Assembly: GCA_024229615.1 (NCBI GenBank)
Contig: JAAESG010000196.1
Span: forward strand, 1 to 48,171
Length of the DNA stretch: 48,171 bases
Direction: 5' to 3'
Origin: Gammaproteobacteria bacterium
GTDB taxonomy: Bacteria > Pseudomonadota > Gammaproteobacteria > GCA-001735895
The translations under genes were made by a program, and so were the position numbers. Positions within the stretch are counted from its first letter, which is position 1. Each line of letters opens with the position of its first letter. Positions 40,034 through 48,171 of the stretch are shown one piece after another. The notes under the pieces are model-generated. The model was not told the DNA's origin. It made no database searches and saw only the letters and a list, made by a program, of their open reading frames with translations.

Positions 40034-43000
40034 TCAACCCTGGGCAACCTTATTAAAATCACTACTACCCGCACCTTCGAGGCGCTCTATCTTGCCGAGA
40101 ATTTCGCCATCCCGAACAAATATTGCTTCTGCCTTGTAGGTTTGCTCACCCGAGGTAGAGTCCATCCGTATATAAACATCGAGCGGTTCATTGCCCATGG
40201 GTCCATAGCAGGAATAGCTTGACACCGCATTCGGCAACGACGTGCTGTTATGCTGAGCCCGCGACCACAAAATTGCGAGTTGCGGGGCACAATCGAGCAC
40301 CAGTGGATTAAAAATCCAGCCCTGGCCACCATTAATCAATTTATCCATGCCAGATGTCGTGGGTTGTACAGACGCATCGATTCCACTGTTGTCACAACCC
40401 TGGATACTGCTCACTGCGTGAAAAGAAGGCCCATGGAACAACCAGTTCTGGTATGCCTCGTCCACCGGTTTGGGGAAACTACCCTTGATATGCTCAAAGT
40501 CAGATAACTTGGGTGCATGCGGTGCTTCGAGCGCAAGGATTACACTGGCCTGGTAAAAAGGAGGGGTTTCCTTGAGCGGATCAAACACACTCACTTGCCA
40601 CTCGGCACTTTCAGCAGATTGCTGGACAGATTTAGCTCTCACCAGAATCTCGCGATAACCAGCGCCGATGACTACGCCATTAAACAAACGCAGGTTATCC
40701 AACCGGGTGACAACCCAGTCTGGCGCGGAAAGAGCTGCGACTTCTGCCATGAGTTCCATAACAAAGGTAAGCGGCAACACGGATTTTTGATCGATTCTAT
40801 GATCGAGCAGATAACCATGACTTCTTTCATCCAGTACAACTCGTGCGAGGATACTTCCATCCGCCAGGCGATATACGGATTGATCCTGTAACAATGGAGT
40901 ACGCGCTATCAGGTGCTGACTCCCGGGCGTGAGCTTGTTCCAGCTACCGGGGCCAAGCAGAACCCTTACCGGGCTTTTGTTGCTTGCCTTTATTTCTTCC
41001 CAGGCCACCCTGGCGCCACCTTCAATCGTAACCATACCTACACCGCGGGAATAAAACTGCTGTTTCACTTCTTCTTTCACCATGCCCGCACCGGTCCAGG
41101 GTCCCCAGTTCATGGCGGCGACTTTGGACTGTACCAAGGACTGCATGCGACGTGCCATACGGTTCAGTATTTCGTTGGCCGAGGCATAATCGCCCTGCCC
41201 TGGATTACCGAAAAATCCAGCTGTCGATGAAAACAGCATCAGCAGTTTCAATTGCTCCAGATCGAGCACCTGTATCAGGGTTAAAACCGGGTTTAGTTTT
41301 GTCTGCATTACACGATCAAATGATTCCGAAGTTTTATCGACTATGTAGCGGTCTTCAATAATTCCGGCTCCATGAATAACGGCTGTAATCACCCCCAGTC
41401 GTTGTTGCACATCCGTTACCACTTCGGTTAACGACGCTGGATCGCGAATATCACAACTCAGGTACTCCGCCCTTGCACCCGTTAAACCGATTGCTTCCAG
41501 GGTTGCGTGTATTTCGCGATTGGCGAGTAAAACTTTGAGCTCAGCCTCGATATCCCTGGGTGACAACTTGACACCCTGATCGTGAGCCCTGCTAATCAGG
41601 GCGCGTCTCAGTTCGACGGGATCAGAATGACTGCGCGTCTCCACATCTTCCTCACTCGGTTCGGGCGAACGACCAAGCAATATCAGTGTTGCCTTCGATT
41701 GGGCCGCAGCAAACTTGGCGACCTCAGCGGTAATACCTCTAGCGCCCCCGGTCACCAGTACAATATCGTCCGAATCGAGCGGTCGGCTTAAGTCTTCGCT
41801 ATCGGCCAGCAATTCTTCGTGTACAGGTAGCAAGGCAAAGCGTTTGTCGTCACGATAACCGACTTCGATGAAATCATGATTGCCTAGCTCGATCAGAATC
41901 TTATCTACGCCCGGCAATTGATCAAAATCGGCAGCGTGAAAGTAGTTCGCCGGCCACTCTTTGGCGGCAACCTTGATCAGGCCAGCGATACCACCCCGCC
42001 ACGGGTACTGGCATTCAGGATTTGATGCACTGTCGAAGTCACCACCTCCGTGGGTACCACACAGGATAGAGACGGGTTCGGTTTCGCGATTATCCAGTTC
42101 AGGTGCCATGGCCTTGAGCAAATAGAGCAGGCTATTGATTTCACGGTGAACAAATTGATCCCAGGTATGTGCATCGATGCCCGGAAATTCGGGTGCCGTA
42201 GATAATGGCACCAGGTGAATTAGTGCGGCAATGGGTCCGAGCCTGTTTCTAGCGCTATCCACCGCAATTAAGGTATTCATTGGCGATTCGAGGTCCTGTT
42301 CACTGAGCAGGACGCAATTACCACCCCCGGCGGAAATATTATCGATAAGCTGCTGACTTAGTCCCAAGCCGTCATCGGTTAACAATATGGTTCCGGTGGG
42401 GATGCTCCAATTTTTTATCGATGCGAGATCGGCGGAAAAGGCACGCACAACGCAGCGTGGGCATTTTTCAACACCCTGGGTGATACCAGCGATCGCGGGA
42501 TCGGAAACTTCACCCTGGTCATCAAAGCCGATGGCAGCGGCGGAATCTGCCGGTGCGACGAAATCACCGATCACGTCGAGGATGTCCTGCATGCTGCGCA
42601 CTTCGGCCATGCGATCGATGTAGTTCTGGGTCGGCTCCTGCATCTCGGGGCATACCGCACGGCGGAAGGCGGCAATGATCTCGACCCGTTTGATCGAATC
42701 GACGCCGAGGTCTGCCTCGAGGTTCGCATCGATGTCGAGCATCTCTGGCGGGTAGCCGGTGCGCTCGGCAATCAGGTCCGTCAGCGTCTGCCGCAAATCC
42801 ACCACCGCTACCGGGGTCGATACCGGTATTGGTACTGGTGTAGCTGGAGTCGACTTTACATCGGTCTGAATTTCCTGCTTTGTAATTTGTTCTTTCGTGG
42901 CGAATTCGAGCTGTTCCTTTGTGGTAAATTCAGACATGCCTGGACTCGTGGGTACGACCGGAACCGAATCAACCCGCTCACCTGAGTCCTTGTGTGAGCC

Positions 43001-46000
43001 TAAATACACTTGCATTATCTCCTGCTGATTTTCGAGAAACTGGCGCATGGTTTCCTGAAAACGCATGAATGCATGTGTCTTTACATCGCCAGTCATATTG
43101 CCAGGCACTCCGCCAGGCGGCAACGCTGCTGGAATCTCCGCGGGTGGTGGCACCGCATTGACTTGTCTCGACTCCTGGATGGGTTCTTGACTGGTTTCCT
43201 CCCCCGACGCTAGTTGAAATCTGGGATTGTCGTGACGGGGCGCCTGTTCTAATGGACGGATATAACTGCCATTTAGTAACCAGGTGTGAGCCGGAAAATT
43301 GTGCGGCGGCTGATTGGCAAGTTGGAATAGATCCAGCGTTTTCAGTTCTCTACCGATATAGAGGCGCTCCGGGTTTACCTGCACCCCGTGCGCTGCTAAT
43401 TCACCCAGGGCACTCAAAAATGCACTGACATCATTGTTTGTTCCGGTATTTGTGGCAATAGCAACGTGTGGCCGATCACCTAAAATCTGCGCGGTCAATT
43501 TACTCAAAACCATACCCGGTCCGACTTCGACAAAGACGCGGGCGCCACCCTGATACATCTCCTTAATCTCTTCCTCGAAACGTACCGGCTGGATCAACTG
43601 TTGGGTCAAGGTTTGCCGGTATTGAGCGAAATCGTCCCCTGCGTAGGCTTTCGCGGAAACATTGCTGTAAACCGCCAACTCGGCAGCGGCAAACTCGTGC
43701 TCGTCCAGTACACCAGCAAAAGTTTCACTGGCAGGCTGCATGATAGGACTATGAAACGCACAGGCCACTGGCAGCGCAACCTGTGACAGGCCGGCCTCCT
43801 CGATGCGTTGCGCCACAGCGGCAAGCCCGGCTTCATTTCCACTGATGACGGTTTGACGCGGGCTGTTGAGATTAGCCAGCCAACACCCTTCGAGGCCCGA
43901 CAGCAACGGTTTTACGGCCGTCTCGTCAGCAGCTACCGCCAACATCCCACCCAGATCCAGGTCACCGCTTTGCCGGGTCATCTGCATGATGGCATCCCCA
44001 CGAAGCCAGGACATCCGGTAAAGCGAGGCCTCATCGATTGCGCCCGCGGCATGCAGGGCAACCAATTCCCCGTAACTGTGCCCGGCAACCATAGCGGGAT
44101 TCAGCCCGAAGGATTTCAGCATACGCAACATCGCAACCGAACTAACCCCTAACGCCGGCTGTGCCACATCGGTAATCTTTAGTGATTCAAACGCATTTTT
44201 ACGCTCTTCGTCGCTGAACATTGGTGGCGGAAATATTTTTGCGCTGAGTGATTCACCAGCATAGGCGTCGGGTAACAGCTGATCGGCCAGTTGGTAACCA
44301 TCCAGAATTTCTTTAAATACGACTGTGAGGTCGCGCATCATGTTGGGCTTCTGGGAGCCTTGTCCAGGGAAGATAAAGGCGATCGGTGTATCGCTACCGA
44401 GAGGTTCCGGCGTGTAAAAAATTCCGCTCTGTTCAGACGTGTCACCAATTGACACCAGGGATTCCAGCGCATCCAGTTGTCCCGGCAAATCCGACAGGTT
44501 CTCGGCGACCAGGGTTGCACGCTGACTGCCATGGTTACGGACTGTCTGCTGATGCCACGTATAAGCCAGATCCGCCAGGTCGATGTCCACATCGTTAGCG
44601 ATAACGGCCTTGACGGACTGTGCAAACAGGTTGATTCGCCTGGCAAGCGCCTCGCCTGAGTCAGCCACAAAAATGAACAGCTCTGCCGGTAAATTACGTG
44701 GTAGCGCGAGCTGATCCTTAACCGAGACCGTCGCCTGGTACTCCTCGAGTGTCGCGTGAAAGTTGGTGCCGCCAAAGCCGAACGCGGAAACTGAAGCACG
44801 CCTCGGATGCACCCCCTTAATCCAGGGTCGCAACTCACTGTTGATGTAAAGGGGTCCGTTATTCAACCCGCCCTGCGTATTTGGCTCCTTGACATGCAGC
44901 GTCGGAGGCAATACCTGGTGGCGCAATGACAGTGCTATCTTGATCAGGCCCGCTATCCCGGCGCTGCACTTGGTATGACCGATCATCGACTTGACGCTGC
45001 CGATAGCCACGCTCTTGTGCGGGGCGTCGCTCTCGTTCAGCAAGCTGGTCAGGGCAGTACTTTCGGTACGATCCCCCACCACCGTGCCGGTGCCATGGGC
45101 CTCGAACAGGCCGACCGTAGCCGGACTGTAGCGTGCCTGAGCATAAGCGCGCTGCAGGGTACGCAACTGGCCATCTTCACGCGGTGCAGTGAGGCCCTTC
45201 TGGCGGCCATCGGAACCACCTGCGACACCCTTGAGCACCGCATAGATCTTGTCGCCATCGCGTTCCGCATCGTCCAGTCGCTTGAGGATAATCGCGGCGT
45301 GGCCTTCACTGGTCACGATACCATCGGAATTAGCATCGAAGGTGCGCGAACGTCCAGAGGGAGATAACGCCCCGGTTTTACTAAAGCATAGATAACCGAA
45401 TGGATTCTGAGTCGTGTCACAGCCCCCGGTTATCATCATATCAGCGGTACCAGCTGCCAACTCGCGACAGGCCAAATACAGAGAGGCCAGCGACGAGGCG
45501 CAAGCGGCATCAACGGTAAAATTAACCCCGCCAAAATCGAAACGGTTAGTTGCACGCCCCGTTACCACGTTCAACAAAATGCCGGCAAAACTATCTTCTG
45601 TCCATTCGGGCAGCTCGCTGAGCAGTTCCTTCTCCGCCGAATCGAAAAAACGCGGCAAGGCAGAGCGGACGATATAGTTTGATCCCAGTTCCGAGGCTCC
45701 GCCACCGACGCCGAAGATCACGCCGGTACGCTCCTTGTAGGGATTCGAATCCACATATCCCGCATCTTTCAGTGCCTGATCGATCAATTCGAGCGCAATC
45801 AATTGCATGGGCTCGATACTGGTCAAAGAGTTGGGGGGAATGCCATACTTGATCGGATCAAATGGGATGTCTTCGATAAATCCACCCCACTTGCTATAAA
45901 TTTTATCATGCGCATCCCGATCCTCATCGAACCAGTACCGGTAGTCAAAGCGGTCCGCGGGCACTTCATCGATGCTGTCCCGGGCGTGAATGATATTGTC

Positions 46001-48145
46001 CCAGTAACTGTTCGCATCGTTGGCGCCACCCGGTAACAGGCAGGAGATTCCAACGATGGCAATATCCAGCGGGGGTGGCGCTTCGGGTAATTTTTCTTCA
46101 GCAGCACTCGCCTGCTTCGCGGACTGGTTCAATATGTCCTGCGCACCATTACAAACCTGCGCATGCAATTCGGCGATCGAAAAGACCTGGTTGTTGAGCG
46201 CCGCCACCTGGCCCAACATATAGATCCCTTCCTGCTGCTGAATGGCGTCATCCACCACTGTCAAATCGCTCTGCCGGGTTTGTTCGTTCGTGACCCGCTG
46301 CACACCCTTGGAAGCAATTCGCAGACGCCCAATGTTACGTTTGTCGAGTTCCTGACGTACCGCTTCACCATCGAGGCCCGATTGGCGCAGCTTGTTTTTC
46401 TCCGTGGCGAATTCGTGGTAAAAGTCTGTTGGCGCACAGCGAATCGCGTGTCCCGGTCCAGTTTCCGCTACAACCGAGTACTCGGTCTGCAGGGCGACTT
46501 GCTGAAAATTGTCAATAATGGCACCGGTTTCAACCACTTCTCGGGTAAAGATATAAGCGGTCCCCATCAGAGCACCCACCATGACACCCCTTTCAGCCAG
46601 CGGCAACGCCAGCGCAGATACCATGGCCGCGCTGACAGCATCGTGGATTCCGCCGGCAAACAAGACGCTGATCTTTTCCATCTCCGCTTTCGGCAGGCTG
46701 GATTCGAGCAGGACCTTGATCATGCTTTCCCATAGTACGAAACTCGCGCGTGGACCAACGTGCCCACCACACTCGTAGCCCTCAAAGACAAAATGACGGG
46801 CACCTTCCTGGAGATAAATATCCAGGATCGCCGGCGACGGGGCATGCAAGTAGGTTAAGGTGCCGAGGGCCTCGAGCCTGGCGGCCTGGTCCGGCCTACC
46901 ACCCGAGATAATGGCGTAGGGTGGCCTGAACTCTTCGACCGCGGCCATTTGCGCCTTGTAGAGCTCCGGGTCGTTAAAACCGAGAACACCGACCCCCCAG
47001 GGGCGGCCACCCATCTGCTGAAAGGTCTGCTTCAGAGTCTCATGTGATCCAGCGCCCGACATCATCGCCAGTGCAATAAAGGGCAACCCCCCACCCTGTT
47101 CCACGGCTTCGCAAAAACCAGCGACATCGCTGACCCGGGTCATTGGACCCTGCACCAGCGGATAGCGGGTGTTGTGCAATTGTGCCAATGGGCTGTTCTC
47201 AGACAGCGAGGGATAATCGGCGACCTTCATGGTCTGCCGGGCCAGGTAATCTCTGAAGAGCATCATGGCGCGACCTACAGACTGGGCATGCTCTTTCCAG
47301 TCGGCTGCAAATACAGCGTCCTGTCCGAGGGCAATCAACCTGTCCTTTGCATTCGATGCCTTGAAACGAGCTTCGACCAGTTGTGCCCAACGATTGAAAT
47401 CAAACGACGGCTGCGTGCCCTGACGCTCAATTTCAGCTTCAAGGGCAGGCAGAATTGTCATATTCGGAGTAGTGAGAAAACGCCAGTCGACCTGATCGCT
47501 TAATGCCAGCGTAGACGTTTCGCTACCATCTAACTTTTGCAGATCACGCGACAGATCATCGGTGAGCGGCGATTCCCGCAGCAGTGACAGCTGCCAGTCG
47601 AGAACCACGCCTGCGGCACCGGCAAACTTGCAGGCCAGAGCCGTGTTCCAGCTAATACCACCCCATACATAAACGGGAAGTTCGATCTGCAGCAACAGTC
47701 GTTGCATCAAGACAAAACTGCCTTCCCGACCTATCTTGCCCCCGGTCTCGGAGCCTTTACCAATGATAAAGTCGACACCCACCGTCACGCCCATCTCGGC
47801 TTCTTCCAGGGACGTGGCCACCAGGCCAATCCGGTTTCCTTGCTGGCGCCAGAATTCAACCACGCCTTTCAGATTTTGATCGCCATCGGGTAAAAGAATG
47901 ACCAGGTTATCGAGTTGAATCAGCTCAGCCAGTAAGGCCTCACATGCACCCAGGCGGGCATGCACCAGGTAGCCTGTTTCGCCGCGTCCATTCTGCTGCA
48001 GCTGCTCCGTCACGTGTCGCAACTGCTTTTTATCGGACAAGTAAGTCAGATCCAGAACGCCAACGGCACCCGCACGTGAAGCAGCAACTGGCAGGCCCGG
48101 GTCCCAGGTACCCGGCAATGAAACTACAATCGTGTCGAAACTCAT
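40034..48145 (-). CDS. Large Pfa-like synthase: ER(NMO-type)-KS-AT-ACP-KR-DH
   Basis: The 2703-residue protein starts with two nitronate-monooxygenase/PfaD-like barrel parts (about 1-215 and 325-620; the second has QGPMTRVSDV, EGYECGGHVGPR, VLFAGGI), probably the enoyl reductase. A KS (about 692-1140) has Cys882, His1017, His1057. An AT (about 1250-1560) has Ser1357 in GHSYGE, Arg1382 and His1465 (CAFHS), as in malonyl-specific ATs. One ACP (about 1780-1865) has Ser1817 in DLGVDSIKRVEI, the motif typical of PUFA and enediyne synthases. A KR (about 2125-2400) has VTGGARGITA, Ser2306/2307, Tyr2320, Asn2324. A DH (about 2435-2690) has His2449 and Asp2618. No thioesterase is present. PUFA synthases have several tandem ACPs, while this has one. 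It lies at the right edge with a strong RBS. Confidence 0.92.
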   Translation of the reverse strand: MSFDTIVVSLPGTWDPGLPVAASRAGAVGVLDLTYLSDKKQLRHVTEQLQQNGRGETGYLVHARLGACEALLAELIQLDNLVILLPDGDQNLKGVVEFWRQQGNRIGLVATSLEEAEMGVTVGVDFIIGKGSETGGKIGREGSFVLMQRLLLQIELPVYVWGGISWNTALACKFAGAAGVVLDWQLSLLRESPLTDDLSRDLQKLDGSETSTLALSDQVDWRFLTTPNMTILPALEAEIERQGTQPSFDFNRWAQLVEARFKASNAKDRLIALGQDAVFAADWKEHAQSVGRAMMLFRDYLARQTMKVADYPSLSENSPLAQLHNTRYPLVQGPMTRVSDVAGFCEAVEQGGGLPFIALAMMSGAGSHETLKQTFQQMGGRPWGVGVLGFNDPELYKAQMAAVEEFRPPYAIISGGRPDQAARLEALGTLTYLHAPSPAILDIYLQEGARHFVFEGYECGGHVGPRASFVLWESMIKVLLESSLPKAEMEKISVLFAGGIHDAVSAAMVSALALPLAERGVMVGALMGTAYIFTREVVETGAIIDNFQQVALQTEYSVVAETGPGHAIRCAPTDFYHEFATEKNKLRQSGLDGEAVRQELDKRNIGRLRIASKGVQRVTNEQTRQSDLTVVDDAIQQQEGIYMLGQVAALNNQVFSIAELHAQVCNGAQDILNQSAKQASAAEEKLPEAPPPLDIAIVGISCLLPGGANDANSYWDNIIHARDSIDEVPADRFDYRYWFDEDRDAHDKIYSKWGGFIEDIPFDPIKYGIPPNSLTSIEPMQLIALELIDQALKDAGYVDSNPYKERTGVIFGVGGGASELGSNYIVRSALPRFFDSAEKELLSELPEWTEDSFAGILLNVVTGRATNRFDFGGVNFTVDAACASSLASLYLACRELAAGTADMMITGGCDTTQNPFGYLCFSKTGALSPSGRSRTFDANSDGIVTSEGHAAIILKRLDDAERDGDKIYAVLKGVAGGSDGRQKGLTAPREDGQLRTLQRAYAQARYSPATVGLFEAHGTGTVVGDRTESTALTSLLNESDAPHKSVAIGSVKSMIGHTKCSAGIAGLIKIALSLRHQVLPPTLHVKEPNTQGGLNNGPLYINSELRPWIKGVHPRRASVSAFGFGGTNFHATLEEYQATVSVKDQLALPRNLPAELFIFVADSGEALARRINLFAQSVKAVIANDVDIDLADLAYTWHQQTVRNHGSQRATLVAENLSDLPGQLDALESLVSIGDTSEQSGIFYTPEPLGSDTPIAFIFPGQGSQKPNMMRDLTVVFKEILDGYQLADQLLPDAYAGESLSAKIFPPPMFSDEERKNAFESLKITDVAQPALGVSSVAMLRMLKSFGLNPAMVAGHSYGELVALHAAGAIDEASLYRMSWLRGDAIMQMTRQSGDLDLGGMLAVAADETAVKPLLSGLEGCWLANLNSPRQTVISGNEAGLAAVAQRIEEAGLSQVALPVACAFHSPIMQPASETFAGVLDEHEFAAAELAVYSNVSAKAYAGDDFAQYRQTLTQQLIQPVRFEEEIKEMYQGGARVFVEVGPGMVLSKLTAQILGDRPHVAIATNTGTNNDVSAFLSALGELAAHGVQVNPERLYIGRELKTLDLFQLANQPPHNFPAHTWLLNGSYIRPLEQAPRHDNPRFQLASGEETSQEPIQESRQVNAVPPPAEIPAALPPGGVPGNMTGDVKTHAFMRFQETMRQFLENQQEIMQVYLGSHKDSGERVDSVPVVPTSPGMSEFTTKEQLEFATKEQITKQEIQTDVKSTPATPVPIPVSTPVAVVDLRQTLTDLIAERTGYPPEMLDIDANLEADLGVDSIKRVEIIAAFRRAVCPEMQEPTQNYIDRMAEVRSMQDILDVIGDFVAPADSAAAIGFDDQGEVSDPAIAGITQGVEKCPRCVVRAFSADLASIKNWSIPTGTILLTDDGLGLSQQLIDNISAGGGNCVLLSEQDLESPMNTLIAVDSARNRLGPIAALIHLVPLSTAPEFPGIDAHTWDQFVHREINSLLYLLKAMAPELDNRETEPVSILCGTHGGGDFDSASNPECQYPWRGGIAGLIKVAAKEWPANYFHAADFDQLPGVDKILIELGNHDFIEVGYRDDKRFALLPVHEELLADSEDLSRPLDSDDIVLVTGGARGITAEVAKFAAAQSKATLILLGRSPEPSEEDVETRSHSDPVELRRALISRAHDQGVKLSPRDIEAELKVLLANREIHATLEAIGLTGARAEYLSCDIRDPASLTEVVTDVQQRLGVITAVIHGAGIIEDRYIVDKTSESFDRVMQTKLNPVLTLIQVLDLEQLKLLMLFSSTAGFFGNPGQGDYASANEILNRMARRMQSLVQSKVAAMNWGPWTGAGMVKEEVKQQFYSRGVGMVTIEGGARVAWEEIKASNKSPVRVLLGPGSWNKLTPGSQHLIARTPLLQDQSVYRLADGSILARVVLDERSHGYLLDHRIDQKSVLPLTFVMELMAEVAALSAPDWVVTRLDNLRLFNGVVIGAGYREILVRAKSVQQSAESAEWQVSVFDPLKETPPFYQASVILALEAPHAPKLSDFEHIKGSFPKPVDEAYQNWLFHGPSFHAVSSIQGCDNSGIDASVQPTTSGMDKLINGGQGWIFNPLVLDCAPQLAILWSRAQHNSTSLPNAVSSYSCYGPMGNEPLDVYIRMDSTSGEQTYKAEAIFVRDGEILGKIERLEGAGSSDFNKVAQG

Positions 48146-48153
48146 CCCCCATT

Positions 48154-48159
48154 CTCCTT
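48154..48159 (-). promoter_or_regulatory. Strong ribosome-binding site of the large synthase
   Basis: On the minus strand this reads AAGGAG, 8 nt before the ATG at 48145. It rules out the out-of-frame ATG that lies 9 nt upstream (ATGGGGGATG). The promoter must be to the right of the window, since only 26 nt upstream of the start are visible. Confidence 0.7.
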
Positions 48160-48171
48160 GGCTATTATTAA

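Noticed and set aside
40034-48145. Classical omega-3 PUFA synthase (PfaA-E)
   Set aside because: There are no tandem ACPs, no chain-length-factor KS, and ER and PPTase are fused to the megasynthases rather than separate.
1-48171. tRNA, rRNA, CRISPR array, insertion sequence or integrase
   Set aside because: No cloverleaf-like element, regularly spaced repeats, transposase or recombinase frame was recognised by reading, although a dedicated RNA search was not possible.

Overview
This window looks like a piece of a proteobacterial chromosome, most likely from a gammaproteobacterium and plausibly a marine or environmental one. That placement rests only on the style of the genes (a Pfa-like lipid/polyketide synthase, an FCD-type GntR regulator, creatinase/ectoine-hydrolase-like M24 proteins, a KorAB-type oxidoreductase). 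No rRNA, tRNA, insertion sequence, integrase or CRISPR array was seen. By eye, the left 9.5 kb and the synthase genes are richer in G+C than the 10-14.5 kb and 28-38 kb stretches.

Region 1 (1-6.4 kb) is a small catabolic locus. Four genes on the minus strand encode three M24 'pita-bread' proteins that have lost most metallopeptidase metal ligands (so creatinase/EutD-like rather than peptidases) and one FAD-dependent amine oxidase. Divergent from them are a maleate-isomerase/EutA-like protein and a GntR/FCD regulator. The 376-nt divergent promoter holds two nearly identical 18-bp palindrome-containing sites, one in front of each arm, which are good candidates for the regulator's operators. Region 2 (6.6-9.9 kb) is a 2-oxoacid:ferredoxin oxidoreductase (fused gamma-alpha subunit plus beta subunit) preceded by a small secreted cysteine-rich-repeat protein.

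Region 3 (10.1-48.1 kb) appears to be one large secondary-lipid/polyketide locus. Its core is two megasynthases of the PUFA-synthase (Pfa) family type. The 2703-aa protein has a PfaD/nitronate-monooxygenase-like enoyl reductase at its N terminus, then KS, AT, a single ACP, KR and DH. The 1667-aa protein has KS, AT, DH and a C-terminal phosphopantetheinyl transferase but no ACP, and its AT lacks the arginine that binds the malonyl carboxylate. A free ACP, an alkaline-phosphatase-superfamily phosphodiesterase, an alpha/beta hydrolase and two CaiB/BaiF CoA-transferases follow the small synthase as one tight minus-strand operon. Upstream of it lie a cobalamin-type radical SAM protein, a SAM methyltransferase and a PqqD-like/degenerate-M50/HlyD membrane fusion protein. 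Downstream of the large synthase lie a type-B carboxylesterase, a stand-alone condensation-domain acyltransferase and a beta-lactamase-like serine hydrolase fused to seven VCBS repeats. Two plus-strand genes between the halves encode a TPR protein and a beta-propeller/methyltransferase fusion. A second radical SAM paralogue, a sulfotransferase and an MmgE/PrpD protein close the left end.

Reading these together (inference): the two synthases share one reduction set and one PPTase to build an iteratively made acyl chain. The CoA-transferases and MmgE/PrpD protein may supply or activate an acyl-CoA starter. The radical SAM enzymes, methyltransferases and sulfotransferase may tailor the product. 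The condensation-domain protein, hydrolases and HlyD fusion may release, esterify and export it. Neither synthase carries a thioesterase. The product is not predictable from the sequence, and this two-synthase arrangement is the best candidate here for an undescribed system.
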